DNA from: Ifrita kowaldi
Taxonomy: Eukaryota > Chordata > Aves > Passeriformes > Cinclosomatidae
NCBI GenBank assembly: GCA_013398055.1
Contig: VZRS01003983.1
Location: 1-64,000 of the forward strand
DNA: 64,000 bases
Direction: 5' to 3'
A program made the translations under genes and the position numbers. This document shows positions 35,263 to 47,529 of the stretch, piece by piece. The stretch's first letter is position 1. Every line of letters begins with the position of its first letter. The notes below the pieces were generated by a model. It was not told the origin of the DNA and did not search any database. It was given only the letters and a program-made list of their open reading frames with translations.

Positions 35263-38200
35263 TTACATACAGTAAAAAGTATAACACAACAGATAATTAT
35301 AAGCATAAATAAATATGGACTTGGGGCACTCCTCTCTTGAGACACAGAAACTAGAGAGACTACACTCAAAGAAGCAAGAGAAAAGGACACATGGGATTTT
35401 TGTTGATATACTTGCTTTTCTTAAATATTCCAGTCTAAGAAAGATGGAGTATTTGTGTTTCAAAAACGTTCTGGAAGCATCAAACAGTCTCCTCTATTCA
35501 GCTGGTCCAGTGGATCCAACTCTGAAGCTGATTCTTAGGGTATAATCAAATTATCACCATGTTCAGTGAAATTTTGGATTCAGTCTGGACAGCTGAAATG
35601 ACACCAATTTTCACATAAAATGTATGAAGTGCTAAAATGAGGTTTATGAAGCAATGAGGAACATATTCTCTGTTACTCCAATTTATGCGAAATTCATGTG
35701 ATTTCATGTTTAATAAGAATATTGGACTTTTTAAGTGAACCTTCAGCAGTTTTGAGTGATCCTTTGCTGATTTATGCTTTGGATTCTCACATGATTTTGA
35801 CAATGAACCAGATAAAATTTGGCAGTTTTGACTGTGTTTCGAGATTTTGAGCTTATTTGGACCTGAAACACAAGCAAAACTTGTAGCTTTAAACCCACCC
35901 AGAAAGAAACTGAAGAAAACAGTGACCCAGCCCTCCATAAAATTAAATCAGGGATTTTCACATAATTCTGACTTACAGATACTGAAATTAGGTGAGATGA
36001 ATCCCATGCTTCAGCCACACCACTGTTGGTGACAAGAAGCAATAGCTTTCAGATGTGGCCCACATGGGCACTAGGAGACACATTTCTATATTCTCTCAGT
36101 GGTTTCTTCCACACCAGCAGCTGAAATGGCAGAGCTTTAACACAGTGGGAACCCAGCTCTACCCCTACACCAGTCTGCTCACCTGTCTCCCTAACTGCTC
36201 TGATCCAAACCCATCTCATCTGCTTAATATATATTCACCTATGGCATGTTTCACTTCAGCAAGCTTTTCATTGACAGAGGCGTTTTGCCTCCTGATGCTG
36301 GTCCCACATTCTCAGGCAGGAGAACAGACCTTGAAAACAGCTGGTTTCTGGCAGAGGTTGGAAAGCCAAGATGTTTCTGCACTCAAGTACTTACCTGAAG
36401 GATCTGTCTGCAGCTCTGCTAAATGACTCTGCCTTGACAGACCTGGCAACTGCTGTTGTGCACCACTTTAGCAGGCTGGAAACTTCTGCACCACGCTAAG
36501 CAAAGTTGTGTATCAGTACTAGCTCTCCCATCTTGCCAGCAAACTTAGGTCATGCTAGAGAAGTATGATGTGGAATGAAGCTTTTAGTTTTGTGCTACCA
36601 CAGGCGTAAAGAAGCAGTACAAATACAGATTCAAAACAAATAAAGAGGGGAAGAAGTATTGCTCAAGTGAAATGGGAGTATAAGGATGAAAGAATTTACA
36701 TGCACAGACAAATTTTGCATAGTTGCAAGTCAGCTATAGTTTATTAGTGTATTTTCATTTATTCCTGTGAATCCCATCCTTTATCATCTTAGCTGAATTT
36801 TCCAGTGATGGAGAACTGAACTGTCACTGCTGATAATGGTTCTGGTGATCTATCCATGAACAGTAACCACACTAAACTGACTAGTTTGTTGGTTTTTTTT
36901 CTGTTACTCCTTTGGGCAGCCTCTGGTTCTTCATTATTGCTCTCAGAGCTCAGTTTTAAAGCAAAAAAAACAAAAAAAAGCCTTTTACAGATGATTGAGA
37001 AAGTAATTTAACTTTGTAATTTTTTCCTGATCATCCTTTTCCTTGTATGCAGTTCAGAAGTTTAGGATATTTTTGAGTTTAGTACCAAAACAGGAATAAA
37101 TTGTACCTCAGATTAAAAAAATCATGCATGGTGAACAAGCAGTATGCAATCTGACAGAGTTTTTTCTTCAGGAGATACCTTCTCAAACAGTCAGGTTTGT
37201 AAAGGAATTGCAGAGCAAAACATACTTTTTGCTAATGGTTAATAGTAGTTTCAAAGTTTTTCTGGCATGTATCATTCATATGTAAGATTTAAGAAATGTT
37301 CTCTCCAAATTTAACTCTTCAGAGTCTCAAAGCATATCCCAAGCTTAAAAATGACAACACTGCAGGCGTCACAAAGAAGCAGATCATAAGCAAGCTTAAA
37401 ACACTAATTATATTGACTTAAATGACTCTTGGGTTGAACTAAGGAATAAAAAGGTCAAGAGTAGTCTTAAGGGTTGCCCAGTAAAACAGTAGCAGGGGAG
37501 AGAGTGAATGACAAGTAGTGTGCTGCATTCTCTCACTGCAATGAACAGTATGGATTATGAAATGACATGAAAGGGAAAGCTCTTGCACCTCAAGGAAACA
37601 CAGCCCTGATCTCTAGCAGGAAGAGCACCTACAGCAAAATCTGACCACATCAGATCAGTGAACTGTTACCCACATGAAGAAACACACCAGATTAAATGAG
37701 ACTATTGAGATGGTCAGCTTGCTAGAAGTGTTTGCTACTTAAAATTGATGGGAGACCAGTGTGAAAGAGAACATGTAGTTGATGTGGGAGAAAATCGAAG
37801 AAAAATGCACCACATCCTTTACCCTTTCCTCCCCCATCTTCTTTCTTTCCTTCATCTTATTCCATTCTCTGTGACTGAGGGGGGATGACTTAGCTAGGAC
37901 ACTTCCTTGCGGGCATGAAGAAGAAAAGGGACATAATGAGTTCTAATGATGGAGACCATATACAACAGACAATTTCAATGTAACAGATGACTTATAAAAT
38001 ATTAGGATAACCTCAAAATTTTGCCACAGGAAGAATTCCAAATGAAGACAGTGTCTTAGGACCAAAACAGGCAGGTACTGTTGAGAAAAACTCCCAGGAG
38101 AAGAGAAAGAGCCCACTTCATACTTTGACAGTGAATGCAAACATGCACCAGCTAAGGGAGAGAGGAGCAGGCAGAACCTCAAGCTGTAGTGAAAAAGAAA

Positions 38201-39820
38201 ACGTAAGCTCAGCAAACTTTCCAAGGTGAGGCCAGGCTTTGAAGAAAGAAGAAAGGAAAATAAGGGAAGAGAGAGGGACAAGCATTACACTGCCAGACCT
38301 TTGCACTCATTTTAGCCAAGACACTGGAACAGCTAAAAAGGAGCTTTGGAGTCAGATATATTTTAAGTTTCTGTTTTCATATTTCATTTTTTGTTTCCAA
38401 TTTTGCAGTCAGGAATTCATCTCACTGTTTCCTAGGACACATTTCTTTCCTTCTTTAGTCTTGTCTTGTATAAAGAACGGGCTGTTTTGGCAAGAGGAGT
38501 GCTATGGAGAAATAACCTGTGTTGCTGGATTAATTCATGCTGGACATTGTCCTTTACCATGTGATGAAGGAGAGCAATGGGTTTAGGGTGCAGAATGTCT
38601 TCTGAAGTTCTTGCTTGACACAGCCCCCACATGGGATCAAAAACCCCAGGCTTCTCAGAAACCTTACTGAGCCAACAAGGAACTGTGTAAACTAAAAACT
38701 GTGTAAACTAGTATGCGAGCGAAAATGGGGCAGCGTGCAAATCAGACATTAAACAAGCCTTTCTTTTAGCTCTCCCAAACCCTTCCAGATGTTAAAACAA
38801 GTAAACAGCATGTGACAATTTTGTTCTATTATAATCCTGGTATTAAGGTCCACTTCACCCTGCTTTTCTACCTTGCCTCCTTATTAGAACTACTGCTTGG
38901 GGTTCCAAATTCTAGCTTTCCATTAAAGGTAGACATGTGCACAAGGTCACTTTTGTTACAGAGTGAATAAGATAAATTTCAAATATAGCCCTGCTCAAAT
39001 AGAGCTGGGAATTATTATATTTTAACAAAAAAAGTATTTGTTCTCCTTTGTGTTGGCATCAATGGCAGTTCTTATATGTAATACCATTAGCACTGGTAAC
39101 TGAAGTTCCCCACAAGAAAATGATTCAAGACAGATGATAGTAAAAAGTGGGGGAAAAAAATGGGTTGTGGTTACAGCAGCAAAAATCTCACTTATTAAGG
39201 TTATGTTTTCACTGCAGAGTTGCTCAGCTGGTGTCCCCAGTTTGGCAGCAGCAAAGTCCTCCAAAGAAACTGGAGTGATGCCTTCATCTAAGCAAGGTGA
39301 ATTGCAGAGCTATAGATTAGTGTGCATGCTAATTGTTCTTAGTCCGATAAATAGCTCACTTTGCCAGGAGCATTCCTATGTCACTCTTGTGCCTTACTAC
39401 AGTTCCCCGTTTGCTTCATTCCGTTCATGGGAAACACTCAATATCTTCAGAACCATACCATGTCTTCATGGAAGCCCTGTCTTACACCTGTGACTCAGAC
39501 CTAGTTATTGCTATTCTGTTCATCATAATACACTATCATAAAGCTAAAGTTATTGGTGCAACAAAATATGGAAGGGTATTTAAATTAGCAAGGACAAATT
39601 AATCTTCCTTCACTGCAGATATTTATGGTGTGGAGTGTGATCCACAGGAACCGTTCTAGGTGTTACCATGACACTGAGGTGAAGATAACCTTAAAAACAT
39701 CTGTTCATTGTCTACAAAGAGAGGGGAGCTGAGATGTAGACATTTACATTGGTTAAGATGAATCCCCCTCCAAGTGACTAATCTCAGCTGGGAGAGAGCT
39801 ATCACTTTTTTTACTGCCTT

Positions 39821-39854
39821 GAGTTCAGATCACTCTGAACTCACTGTCAGAGTG
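39821..39854. repeat. overlapping alternative hairpins
   Basis: GAGTTCAGA (39821-39829) pairs perfectly with TCTGAACTC (39834-39842) around TCAC. The overlapping CACTCTGA (39831-39838) pairs perfectly with TCAGAGTG (39847-39854). The two stems are mutually exclusive because they share bases. Confidence 0.75.
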
Positions 39855-41611
39855 TGTGCTGGATTGCAGTGTTAAATCAAACAGATTAGCTGAGGTCATG
39901 AGAGATGCAAAGCAGGGTGGAGTACAAGCACTTACAGAGTCAGACCCTGGTTACCTGCCCTTTCCAGCTGAGTCTGGTCACTGCTGGAGTGGGTGCCCCT
40001 TCACTTCATGCCTCTTTTCAGTGTGGTTTACAACAGTCTGCTCACTAATGAGCATCTGTCTCAACTTAAATGTTATGGTTGTCCTAAGATTGATGTTTGC
40101 CATGAAGATGGAAGGCTAGACCAGAGACAGTGGAATAAAAGGTAAGTGCTTGTACAGACAAGTGCCAGACAGTAGAAAAGGTCACCACTTGCAGCTGACA
40201 CTGGTGCAAACAGACCTTTTTAGCTCTTTCCGACTATTGTTAAAACTAAACTGCCTGAATTCACACTGAATGGGCAATGAGAAAAGTACTTGCACAGTCA
40301 GGGATCTGTCTGAGCCAAGAAGGAGTGAGTTTAGCTGAGAGACCATAGCTAAGAGTTAACAAATGAATGCTGGAGTTTCTGGAGAGCCCATGAGCTTCTG
40401 TGTAAGGGAGCTAAGGAATCCCCAGACGGGATTGCTGTCTTCCTAGGGGGTACTTTAAAAATTATAATATTCAAGCAAGGTTATAACTAATATTAGAGGC
40501 TGATAGATGAGTGATTGATAAAATGGAGAGAATTGATGCAGTGTCATGATAATTTTAAACACCAAGCTTTAAAGACATAAATATGTAGGTGTGGGATTTC
40601 TATTTCAAAATGTGATTTGCATTGTATTTATTCTGTCTAAAGACTTCAGCAATGCAAATTGGATCTGCCTTGAAGAATTCATCTCAGAAACCACACTGAT
40701 TAGACTTGGAATCAATCAGTTAGCTAGAGACATGCTCATCAGTTCTTCACAGTATCCTTGCATTTTCTAGAAAAAACAAAATACAGACATTGTCCAAGAC
40801 AAAGTTTCTAAACAGAGTTTTGGGGAAAGCAGTGGTTGCTGTAGGTAACCATGATTACCATGATTATCCACCTGAATACCAGCTCACCAGGATGGATGAC
40901 TGGCCTGATCCTGGGAAACGACAAAATCAAGAGTTGTCCTCTTTGAGGTTTGATCTGGCTGCATTTTGGGCTACTGCAAAGAGTTTCATTTGTGTCACTC
41001 TATTTATATTCTCTATCACATACATGGATGCATAAACTGATCCATTTTAGAATGTAAAAAAATGTGCACTGTATGTAAGCAGCTTTTTTTTGAAAGTTTG
41101 TAAACTGCGTGTCAAGGCAGAAACTGTAGGAAAATGACATCAAAATCCAAGTGACACTGTAGGCAAACTCACCAAAGAGTACCTTCTCTCATATTTCAGC
41201 AGACAAAAGCAAGACTATATCACTTCCCATTTTATGTGTGAGTAGACCCCAGGCCATAAAAATCAAATAAGACTCAACTAGGAAAAAAGCTGGGCTAATG
41301 AAAAACTTATGTGAGAAATGAAGAAACTCTGTAGGGCCAAGTACACATTGATTTCATAATTCAGATCCTGTCAGCTGCTTTTCCATTAGTTGGCAAAACA
41401 TTTCTCCAAGCTTTGCCTTGACTAGAGAGTGCTGTTTTTAACATGATAATGGGCTTAGCATCAGTTTTCAAATCCTTATCACAAACAGAATTAGAGCTGA
41501 AGTAATCAGAAAAATATAAGATTTACTTGTATCTTCTCTTGCTCAGTTAGCAATGATCAACATGGTGTCAACTAAGTCAAATCTTCTCATGTGTTTGAAG
41601 TTTTGGTTATG

Positions 41612-41643
41612 ACATTGCCTGGAAATTACATTGCCTGGAAATT
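41612..41643. repeat. 16-bp tandem duplication (2 copies)
   Basis: ACATTGCCTGGAAATT occurs twice head to tail with no mismatch. The lack of divergence implies a recent duplication or slippage event. Confidence 0.95.
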
Positions 41644-42267
41644 TTCTTTGACAAGCTGGAATGTCACATTTCCCCACGGATCCCCTCAAGGCTGATGACA
41701 GTGTTTTGGTCATGAATTTTGTTTGTGGGTTTGCATGCATTTTCTGAGTATGATGCATTTCCAAAGAAGTATGATGAGATCTGTATGGAAACTTTTTTCT
41801 TGTTCCTGAGGAATTTGCTTACCACCTTATCATTGATATGAAAACCTCCAGCTTCATGCACCTGAGAAATTTTGGGCAGTCTTCATTGTGACCTTGGTAC
41901 TTGTGAAAGCTGGTGAAAATTAATAATTGACATTCAGTTACATTTGGGCATTTAATTACATTGACAATTGCAAACCCACTGTAATATATGGTTTTCAATG
42001 TCCTTTACCATGGTCTCTTTATGACCTAGTCAATTCTATTTGCACTATCAAAAGTGTCTGGCCAATTGTTTTAAAGCTGGAAACATGATCATGATTAAAT
42101 CTGAGGTTCTCCAACATCAATGAGCTGCAGATTCTCACCAATCTATTCAATGAAGCCCATAGCTCCAGCTTGATCTAGAACTGTTTTGGAGTTTTGCTTT
42201 GGGGTTTTGCTGTGGGTTTGGTTGCTTTATTCATTTATGTAAGAAAATAAACCCAAACCCAGAATTT

Positions 42268-42395
42268 CTCTTTTTAGCTGGGTAAACTGAAACCTGGAGA
42301 GGTCAAATGGCTTCGGCAAAGCCAATGCACAGGTCAGGGCAGAACAAGACCAGCACTCAGACTTGTAATTCTGTATCCCATGTTCTCATTGCCCT
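42268..42395 (-). repeat. MIR-type SINE remnant
   Basis: The plus strand matches antisense MIR landmarks in order: GGGTAAACTGAAACC, GGAGAGGTCAAATGGCTT, GCACAGGTCAGGGCAGAAC, CAGCACTCAGACTTG. These match GAGGAAACTGAGGC, AGAGGTTAAGTGACTT and GTCAGTGGCAGAGC. The 3' half is less clear. Confidence 0.6.
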
Positions 42396-42411
42396 GGCAG
42401 ATGTTCAGATG

Positions 42412-42500
42412 TCTCAGTGCTTTACAAAGTATGTGAGTACCACCAACCTTGTGTGATCAATTCAGAAACGAGGCAAATGCACAAAATCTGAGATGTAACT
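42412..42500 (-). repeat. possible second MIR-related remnant
   Basis: TCAGTGCTTTACAAAGTATG resembles the antisense MIR GTGCTTTACAAA block, and ATTCAGAAACGAGGCAAATG the later GAGGAAACTGAGGC block. It lies about 20 bases after the previous remnant in the same orientation, so it could be a separate insertion or a duplication. Confidence 0.35.
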
Positions 42501-44611
42501 GAGGTAATTCAATAGACTAAGGAAACCAGAAAATAGTTCAATGCCACAGCATGAACAAGAGATGAAGCAGAAGAGAAACAAACTGTGATTTATTGAATTA
42601 AAATAAATTATTTAGATATGGCTTTACTGAATATTCTTCTGGAAACCTTGTTTTGTCTAGCAATGCATTTATTTTTAGTATAGGCTCCTTTTGTACATCC
42701 ATTTCTGGCACTAGGGAGAAGCTAGGAGTATGTTATATTCGCTGAGGTTCTCAACTATTAAATAAAGGATTCCAGTGGTACTCTACCTGTCATTTTTACC
42801 ATCAGAGTAGATACTCTTCAACTCCGGAGGCCTACAAGACAGAGGCCTCTCCAGAATTTTTTGTAACCACCTGCTAAAGCGCTGTGTTGGTCTTTTGAAA
42901 CTGAAGCCAAGACAGTAGTGCTGTTAAACTAATTTGTTAGCAGAATGTGCTGCCTTCTGCTGTCAGAGGTGGCAATGCTCTGAGGATCATTCTCAAGGTC
43001 CTAACCAGTGCTGCTCACCATTGTGTGCTGTCAGTCCATGAAAGCAACAGACACCTAAAATTAGTCACCTAAGTAAGCATATGCAGTGGTGGTGGCAGAG
43101 CTGGGTGACATTTTCAAGACCAGTTATACATGTCTTAAAATTTGACCTGCCTGTGTGTGTGTTCCTGCTCCTTCTGTCTTGACTTTTCCTGGATGTTGGC
43201 AGTGCTCTGCACATTTAGGGTCGTGACTGCTCTAGGGGTCACAGGAGAGTTCAGAAGCTTGTGGAGGATTTTTTAATAAAAACAGCAACAACAACAAAAA
43301 GAGATCAATAATATGAAAAGCAAGTTATGCTGTTTTAACCTTTGATTAAAAGCAACAGCCCTTCATTCAAACTCCACAGTCTTTGCCCTTGATGTACTTG
43401 ACATTCAGAAGGGTTTTAGAAAGACAGAGGGGTGAAAGGGCTCACGGTTTTCCAAAGTGAAAATTTTTATTTCAGCTAATTATCTGCCCAAATGGGAGTG
43501 GGGGCTAGACTAACAGTGAATGCAGATAGAGAGCATATCTACAGAAAGAGAAGGCCCTGCTGTGTGGGTTGTGTTCATCCAGTCTACTACATCTATTACT
43601 CCAAGTGATCGCATGAGGTTTCAAACTCAAATTTGGGCCTCTTCAACATCATGGGCTTGGTTGCAAAATTAGTCTATAACCTAGTTTTTGATAAAAGTTA
43701 CCAGTAGTGACCTTTGTGAGTTGATTCTAGTTACAATAAAGCTTTATAGATCTAAATCAGATGTGCTATATAAAAATAAGGTAAAGGAAAAGGCGGGGTG
43801 AGCTGGATGCCAAAAAGAAGCAAAAATTGACAGGTTGCAATTGCTTCTAGTGCTTCTTTGGCTGTGCAGGAAGGAGAACTGCAAGTCCAGTGTGGTGAAG
43901 TGAATAAGATGGTAGGGTGGAAGGGCAGGAAAAAGTGGCCCAGGACACCAAAATCTCTCTGGTTTTTCATGGAAAAATGAGACATTGATGGTTAGCCTTT
44001 TCTATGTGGATGCTTTTTCAAGTTCATTTTGGTTGTAGATTTAGATTTAATGAAAGGTGAAAGTCTGATGTTACCAGAATAGTTAGTGAACCTTCTGCCA
44101 ATTAAAGGTTTTACCCCAAAGACCACACCTTGTGATGGCTGAATTTCACTGCCACCCCTTCCAGAGTGTTTTCTCTCTGCTACCTTGTTATTGTAGTGAT
44201 GGTGGCGTTGTAAATTATCGTCCCAGCTGGATGAAGAACTCTTCTGAACTGATCCTAGTGCTGCTCCCTATAGTATTGCTAATGATTACACAGCTGCCTC
44301 GTAGGCATTCTAGAGCATAGGCTCATGGGTCTGCCTGCAGCACAAGTTGCAATAAAGTTTATTTTCATACAAAACAATATATATTGGGATTATTGTCAGA
44401 GCAGCCCCAGAGGCTTGCACAGGAGGTCTAGTAAGCATTGGTAAGAAAATTGGAAGCCTTGAGGTTATTAATGTTGCTAGAACAGCAAGCTTAGTGGCCA
44501 GCAGAGGTATAATTTACCTACACTAGCATCACACACTGGAGCAAGGCAATCAAGTAAGAGGTCAAGGGACTTTAACACAACATAAGATAGATATATAGCC
44601 CTGGGCCTTTT
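42501..44611. other. noncoding region
   Basis: No gene recognised. It includes a (CAACAA)-like short tract at about 43284-43298. Open frames are short and unsupported. Confidence 0.55.
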
Positions 44612-44699
44612 AGGCCAGATTCTCAGCTGCTGTAAATCAACGTAGCTTCATGGGAATCAGTGGACTTATGCAGTTTTCAATGTGCTAAGAATCTGGCCT
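44612..44699. mobile_element. short palindromic MITE-like element
   Basis: The ends are inverted copies: AGGCCAGATTCTCAGC at the left and the reverse complement of GCTAAGAATCTGGCCT at the right, 15 of 16 matching. Counting the TIR from GGCCAGATTCT, the element is bounded by TA on both sides (TA|GGCC..GGCC|TA), as expected for Tc1/mariner-type target duplication. The interior (CTGTAAATCAACGTAGCTTC) matches the wording of an abundant old sauropsid fold-back repeat. It has no coding capacity and would have needed a transposase supplied in trans. Confidence 0.6.
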
Positions 44700-46380
44700 A
44701 TATGTTTTATGGAAGTTATCCTGAGATCTGAAATGAATGCAGCAGTGAAACTCGATTTTTATTTTTGCTTTGTTTTAAAGCCAACTCATGACATTTTTAG
44801 CTCAGCTATACATTGGTTTGGAGAGCAAGACTGCAGCTTAACACTTTTGGCAAGGACACATCACAAAACGGTCATGAAAGAGCTGATGAGATTTCATCAA
44901 TACACATTAGCTAATAGAGAGAAAACGTGAGTAGATGCAGAAGGAGCAAATATCTGTTTTTAACTGGTTAGTAACTGAAGTTCGGGTAGCATACAGTCTT
45001 TTTGCTTACAGCTGTGGGATCCAGTCTAAAAAACAGAAGTTCATGTTCCTATTTATAAAAAGGATTTCAACCAAAAATGTAATATCAGCTTTTGGAGATT
45101 TAAGTGACATGAAAGAGTGCTGTGAATTCATGCCAGGGGATAGAGTGAGAAAGCTGACAGACATAGCAGAGAGTGTGAGGAAGACACAGACAAGTAAAAT
45201 GCATGCATCATTCACTCACAAATACACAAGAATTGGTCCTTCTTGGTACATATAGATCCAAGCCACAATTTTCATTCCTGGATTGCAGTCCAAGTCTATG
45301 TTTCAGTGCAGTCTCAGGGCTGTTGGAGTTTTAGAGACCACAGAGGAGGTTGTGTCTAGTGTTTTTTTCAGAATAATTTGTGGCAACTCATAAATGTAAA
45401 TCATATGCTAACACTTGAATCTCTAACAGACACTTCTGCCTCCAGTAGTATTGCTTTCTGTTCTTAAGTTCTTATATTTATTGATTTATCACAGTTACAC
45501 ATAGTACCTGCCACAGAAAGAAGCTTTTACTACATTTCTCTGATGAAAAATTTAATATGGAGTGCAAAGAAATTTAAGAAGCATAAATATTTTTCTGAAG
45601 TGAGGAGATCAGCCTGCAAATCAATCAATTTACTTGTCCTACATATCTGTAGGGACTTGAGCTACTTAAGCGTCCCACTTTTGTTATGCTCTGTAGTTGT
45701 TCTTGTCCTTTGTTTAGACAAAGACCTGACTCCAGCTGACCTCTGAGGAGAAGCTTAGCTGCTGTCGTTTGCATTAATATTGCATTAATAATGCATCAGT
45801 ATTTTGAACCTTTGAATCTGTTGAAAGTCTGAGTTTCATAACTGATCTGAAACTAACAGCCTTCAATAGATGTGCTCTTTCTTGGCCCTGGAGATTAATC
45901 GAGTCACATCTTCCAGGTCAATAAGGTATTAAAAATTGGAGATACTACTTTTCTTTCAATTAGCATACTTAAAAGCTGGATCAGATGGGGATTTAACAGG
46001 TCAGAATTGAGAGGACACATAGCATTTCAGAGCTTGTGTTTAAAAAAAAGTTTTAAAAAGTTTAAAATAAAATAAACTGAAAGGTTATATACCCTATGCT
46101 GAGAGCAGACAAGAGAACAGGAGCTGACAAAGGTGAATTACAGCTTTCTATGCAGCATTCTCTTCCTCTCTCCTTTACTTCAACCTCAGTGTGAATCAGT
46201 TTATTCCCATGTATGCTTCCATACAGGTTTTCTGGCCAGCAAAACAGGAATTCTCACACCTACATGTCCCTTTGCTTTCTCTGCATTTTCTCTCAGTAAA
46301 TAGAAACAATCAGGACCCTGACGAAGTCTGAGAGAACTACGTCCCTTCCATCAGGTCAGGTTTGGCTCTCCTCTCCTACC
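44700..46380. other. noncoding region with a weak exon candidate
   Basis: A frame at 44803-44926 lies between an acceptor-like CATTTTTAG and a GTGAGT donor (GAGAAAAC|GTGAGT), and stays open for about 41 codons. Unlike the 23 kb candidate it has no CpG enrichment and no distinctive composition, so I do not call it a gene. The rest holds nothing I recognise. Confidence 0.45.
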
Positions 46381-46530
46381 TGCCCACCGTCAGCACGGCT
46401 GGGGGCTGCTCCCTCCCCAGCAGCAGCAGCAGCAGCAGCAGCACAGCCGCTCTGCCGCTAGCGGAGTTCACAGATCATCAGGCTCATTAACACAAACTGA
46501 ACTCGACTGTGACTCAAATTGATATACCAG
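46381..46530. promoter_or_regulatory. small CpG/CAG-rich island, possible promoter, enhancer or exon
   Basis: Six CpGs in about 120 bases, in a CpG-poor region, flank eight CAG units (46418-46441) and the palindrome CCGCTAGCGG (46455-46464). Downstream lie CTCATTAACAC and GTGACTCAAATTGATA. In the frame reading CAG as glutamine there is no stop from 46322 to 46531, but also no ATG. It could be a cis-regulatory element, a 5' exon of a noncoding or coding transcript, or a GC-rich simple repeat that drifted. Confidence 0.35.
46418..46441. repeat. (CAG)8 microsatellite
   Basis: Eight exact CAG units inside the CpG-rich patch. Trinucleotide runs of this type are more common in exons and regulatory DNA than in bulk intergenic DNA. 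Confidence 0.95.
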
Positions 46531-47529
46531 ACAGTCAACTGCAGTTGCTGGGGAACCAAACACTCCAACTGTTCTGTTGACACCACTGCTGCTGGGGAGG
46601 AAACCTCTGGGCAGAGAGCTGGGGCAGAGAGCTGGAGAGCACGACTTCTTAGGTTACACCAAACTGGACCACCACAGAGTCTTTGGAAGTTCCTTCTGTC
46701 ACTGTCTGGGTTGCCCTGGAACAGGGTTATAAAGCATGTGTGAGGCCAAGGAAATCTGTTCTGTCATGCTCCCTTGCATGGGTAACTGAAAACCCACAGC
46801 CTTACTCAACCCATCTCCTCAGAGTATTTGTACTCTCTGGAAGGAGAACTGCCTTCCAGAAGCCAGTGCCGGTGACAGGGGACCAACTGGCATGCTTGTA
46901 ACCCTTTATTTTTATGCGGGCAGCCTGCCAGGTTGATCAGAATCTAAATTTAACTGTGCTGCTTCAGGTATTGTGAAAACAGTGTGTTTCTGGACCACTG
47001 GATGCTGGGCAGTGAGCCACCCCAAGGACCAGGAGCCAGAACCTTGTCTGTTGGCATGTTCTATGGAAAGCATATAGCTGATTCTTTCTTGGCCATTTAT
47101 CTCCCATTCCAAACAAGGGGCAGAAGCTTGAAGTGTTAACCCTTCCAGATATTTAGGAGGGAGTGCCACAGGCATGCATTGACTATTTCAGAACAAAAAG
47201 GCTGGCCCACTGTTCCTGTGTAAGGATGGAAACTGCTGATCAGGATGCAAACCTTACCTGCACAACATATGAGGGCTTGTTTTCACTGACCTCAGTGAGT
47301 TTTGCTTGTTGATACTTAAAAAGAACCTGACCCACAGTTCTCCAGAGCTGTGACAATGGGATCAGATCCCATACACTATACTGCAAACATCTCTTGATGA
47401 CTCCCAAAGCACTTCCAAACACTAAAGAGGATAAAATATGAGATGAATGGGAAGCTTGAATGAAACAGAAATTGTAAACCTCTAGGCAGAATTTCTCTCT
47501 GGGGATTTCAAAGTCTCCTGTTACTAATA
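46531..47529. other. noncoding region
   Basis: No gene recognised. There is a short direct repeat GGGCAGAGAGCTG (two copies, about 46609-46635). Open frames of 74-108 codons overlap on both strands without domains. Confidence 0.5.

Larger units (their letters stand above)
35263..42267. other. noncoding region
   Basis: No gene recognised. Open frames reach 130 codons (minus, 35546-35938) and 123 codons (plus, 36055-36426) but show no domain. The first is overlapped by further minus- and plus-strand frames. It contains a nested double hairpin at 39821-39854 and a 16-bp tandem duplication at 41612-41643. A GTAAGT donor at about 40141 follows an 87-codon frame ending at 40119, with no sign of an exon. 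Confidence 0.55.

Noticed and set aside
35546..35938. 130-codon minus-strand frame
   Set aside because: Overlapped by other open frames on both strands. Composition follows the AT-rich background; no domain.
36055..36426. 123-codon plus-strand frame
   Set aside because: Leucine/serine-rich without a domain or splice signals; consistent with a chance frame in a slightly GC-richer stretch.
44803..44926. Possible exon between an acceptor-like TTTTTAG and a GTGAGT donor
   Set aside because: The two splice motifs are individually common and the peptide has no distinctive composition, CpG enrichment or family match.
47395..47460. Another MIR-like fragment (CAAAGCACTTCCAAACACTAA)
   Set aside because: Only one landmark resembles the consensus and the expected following blocks are missing.
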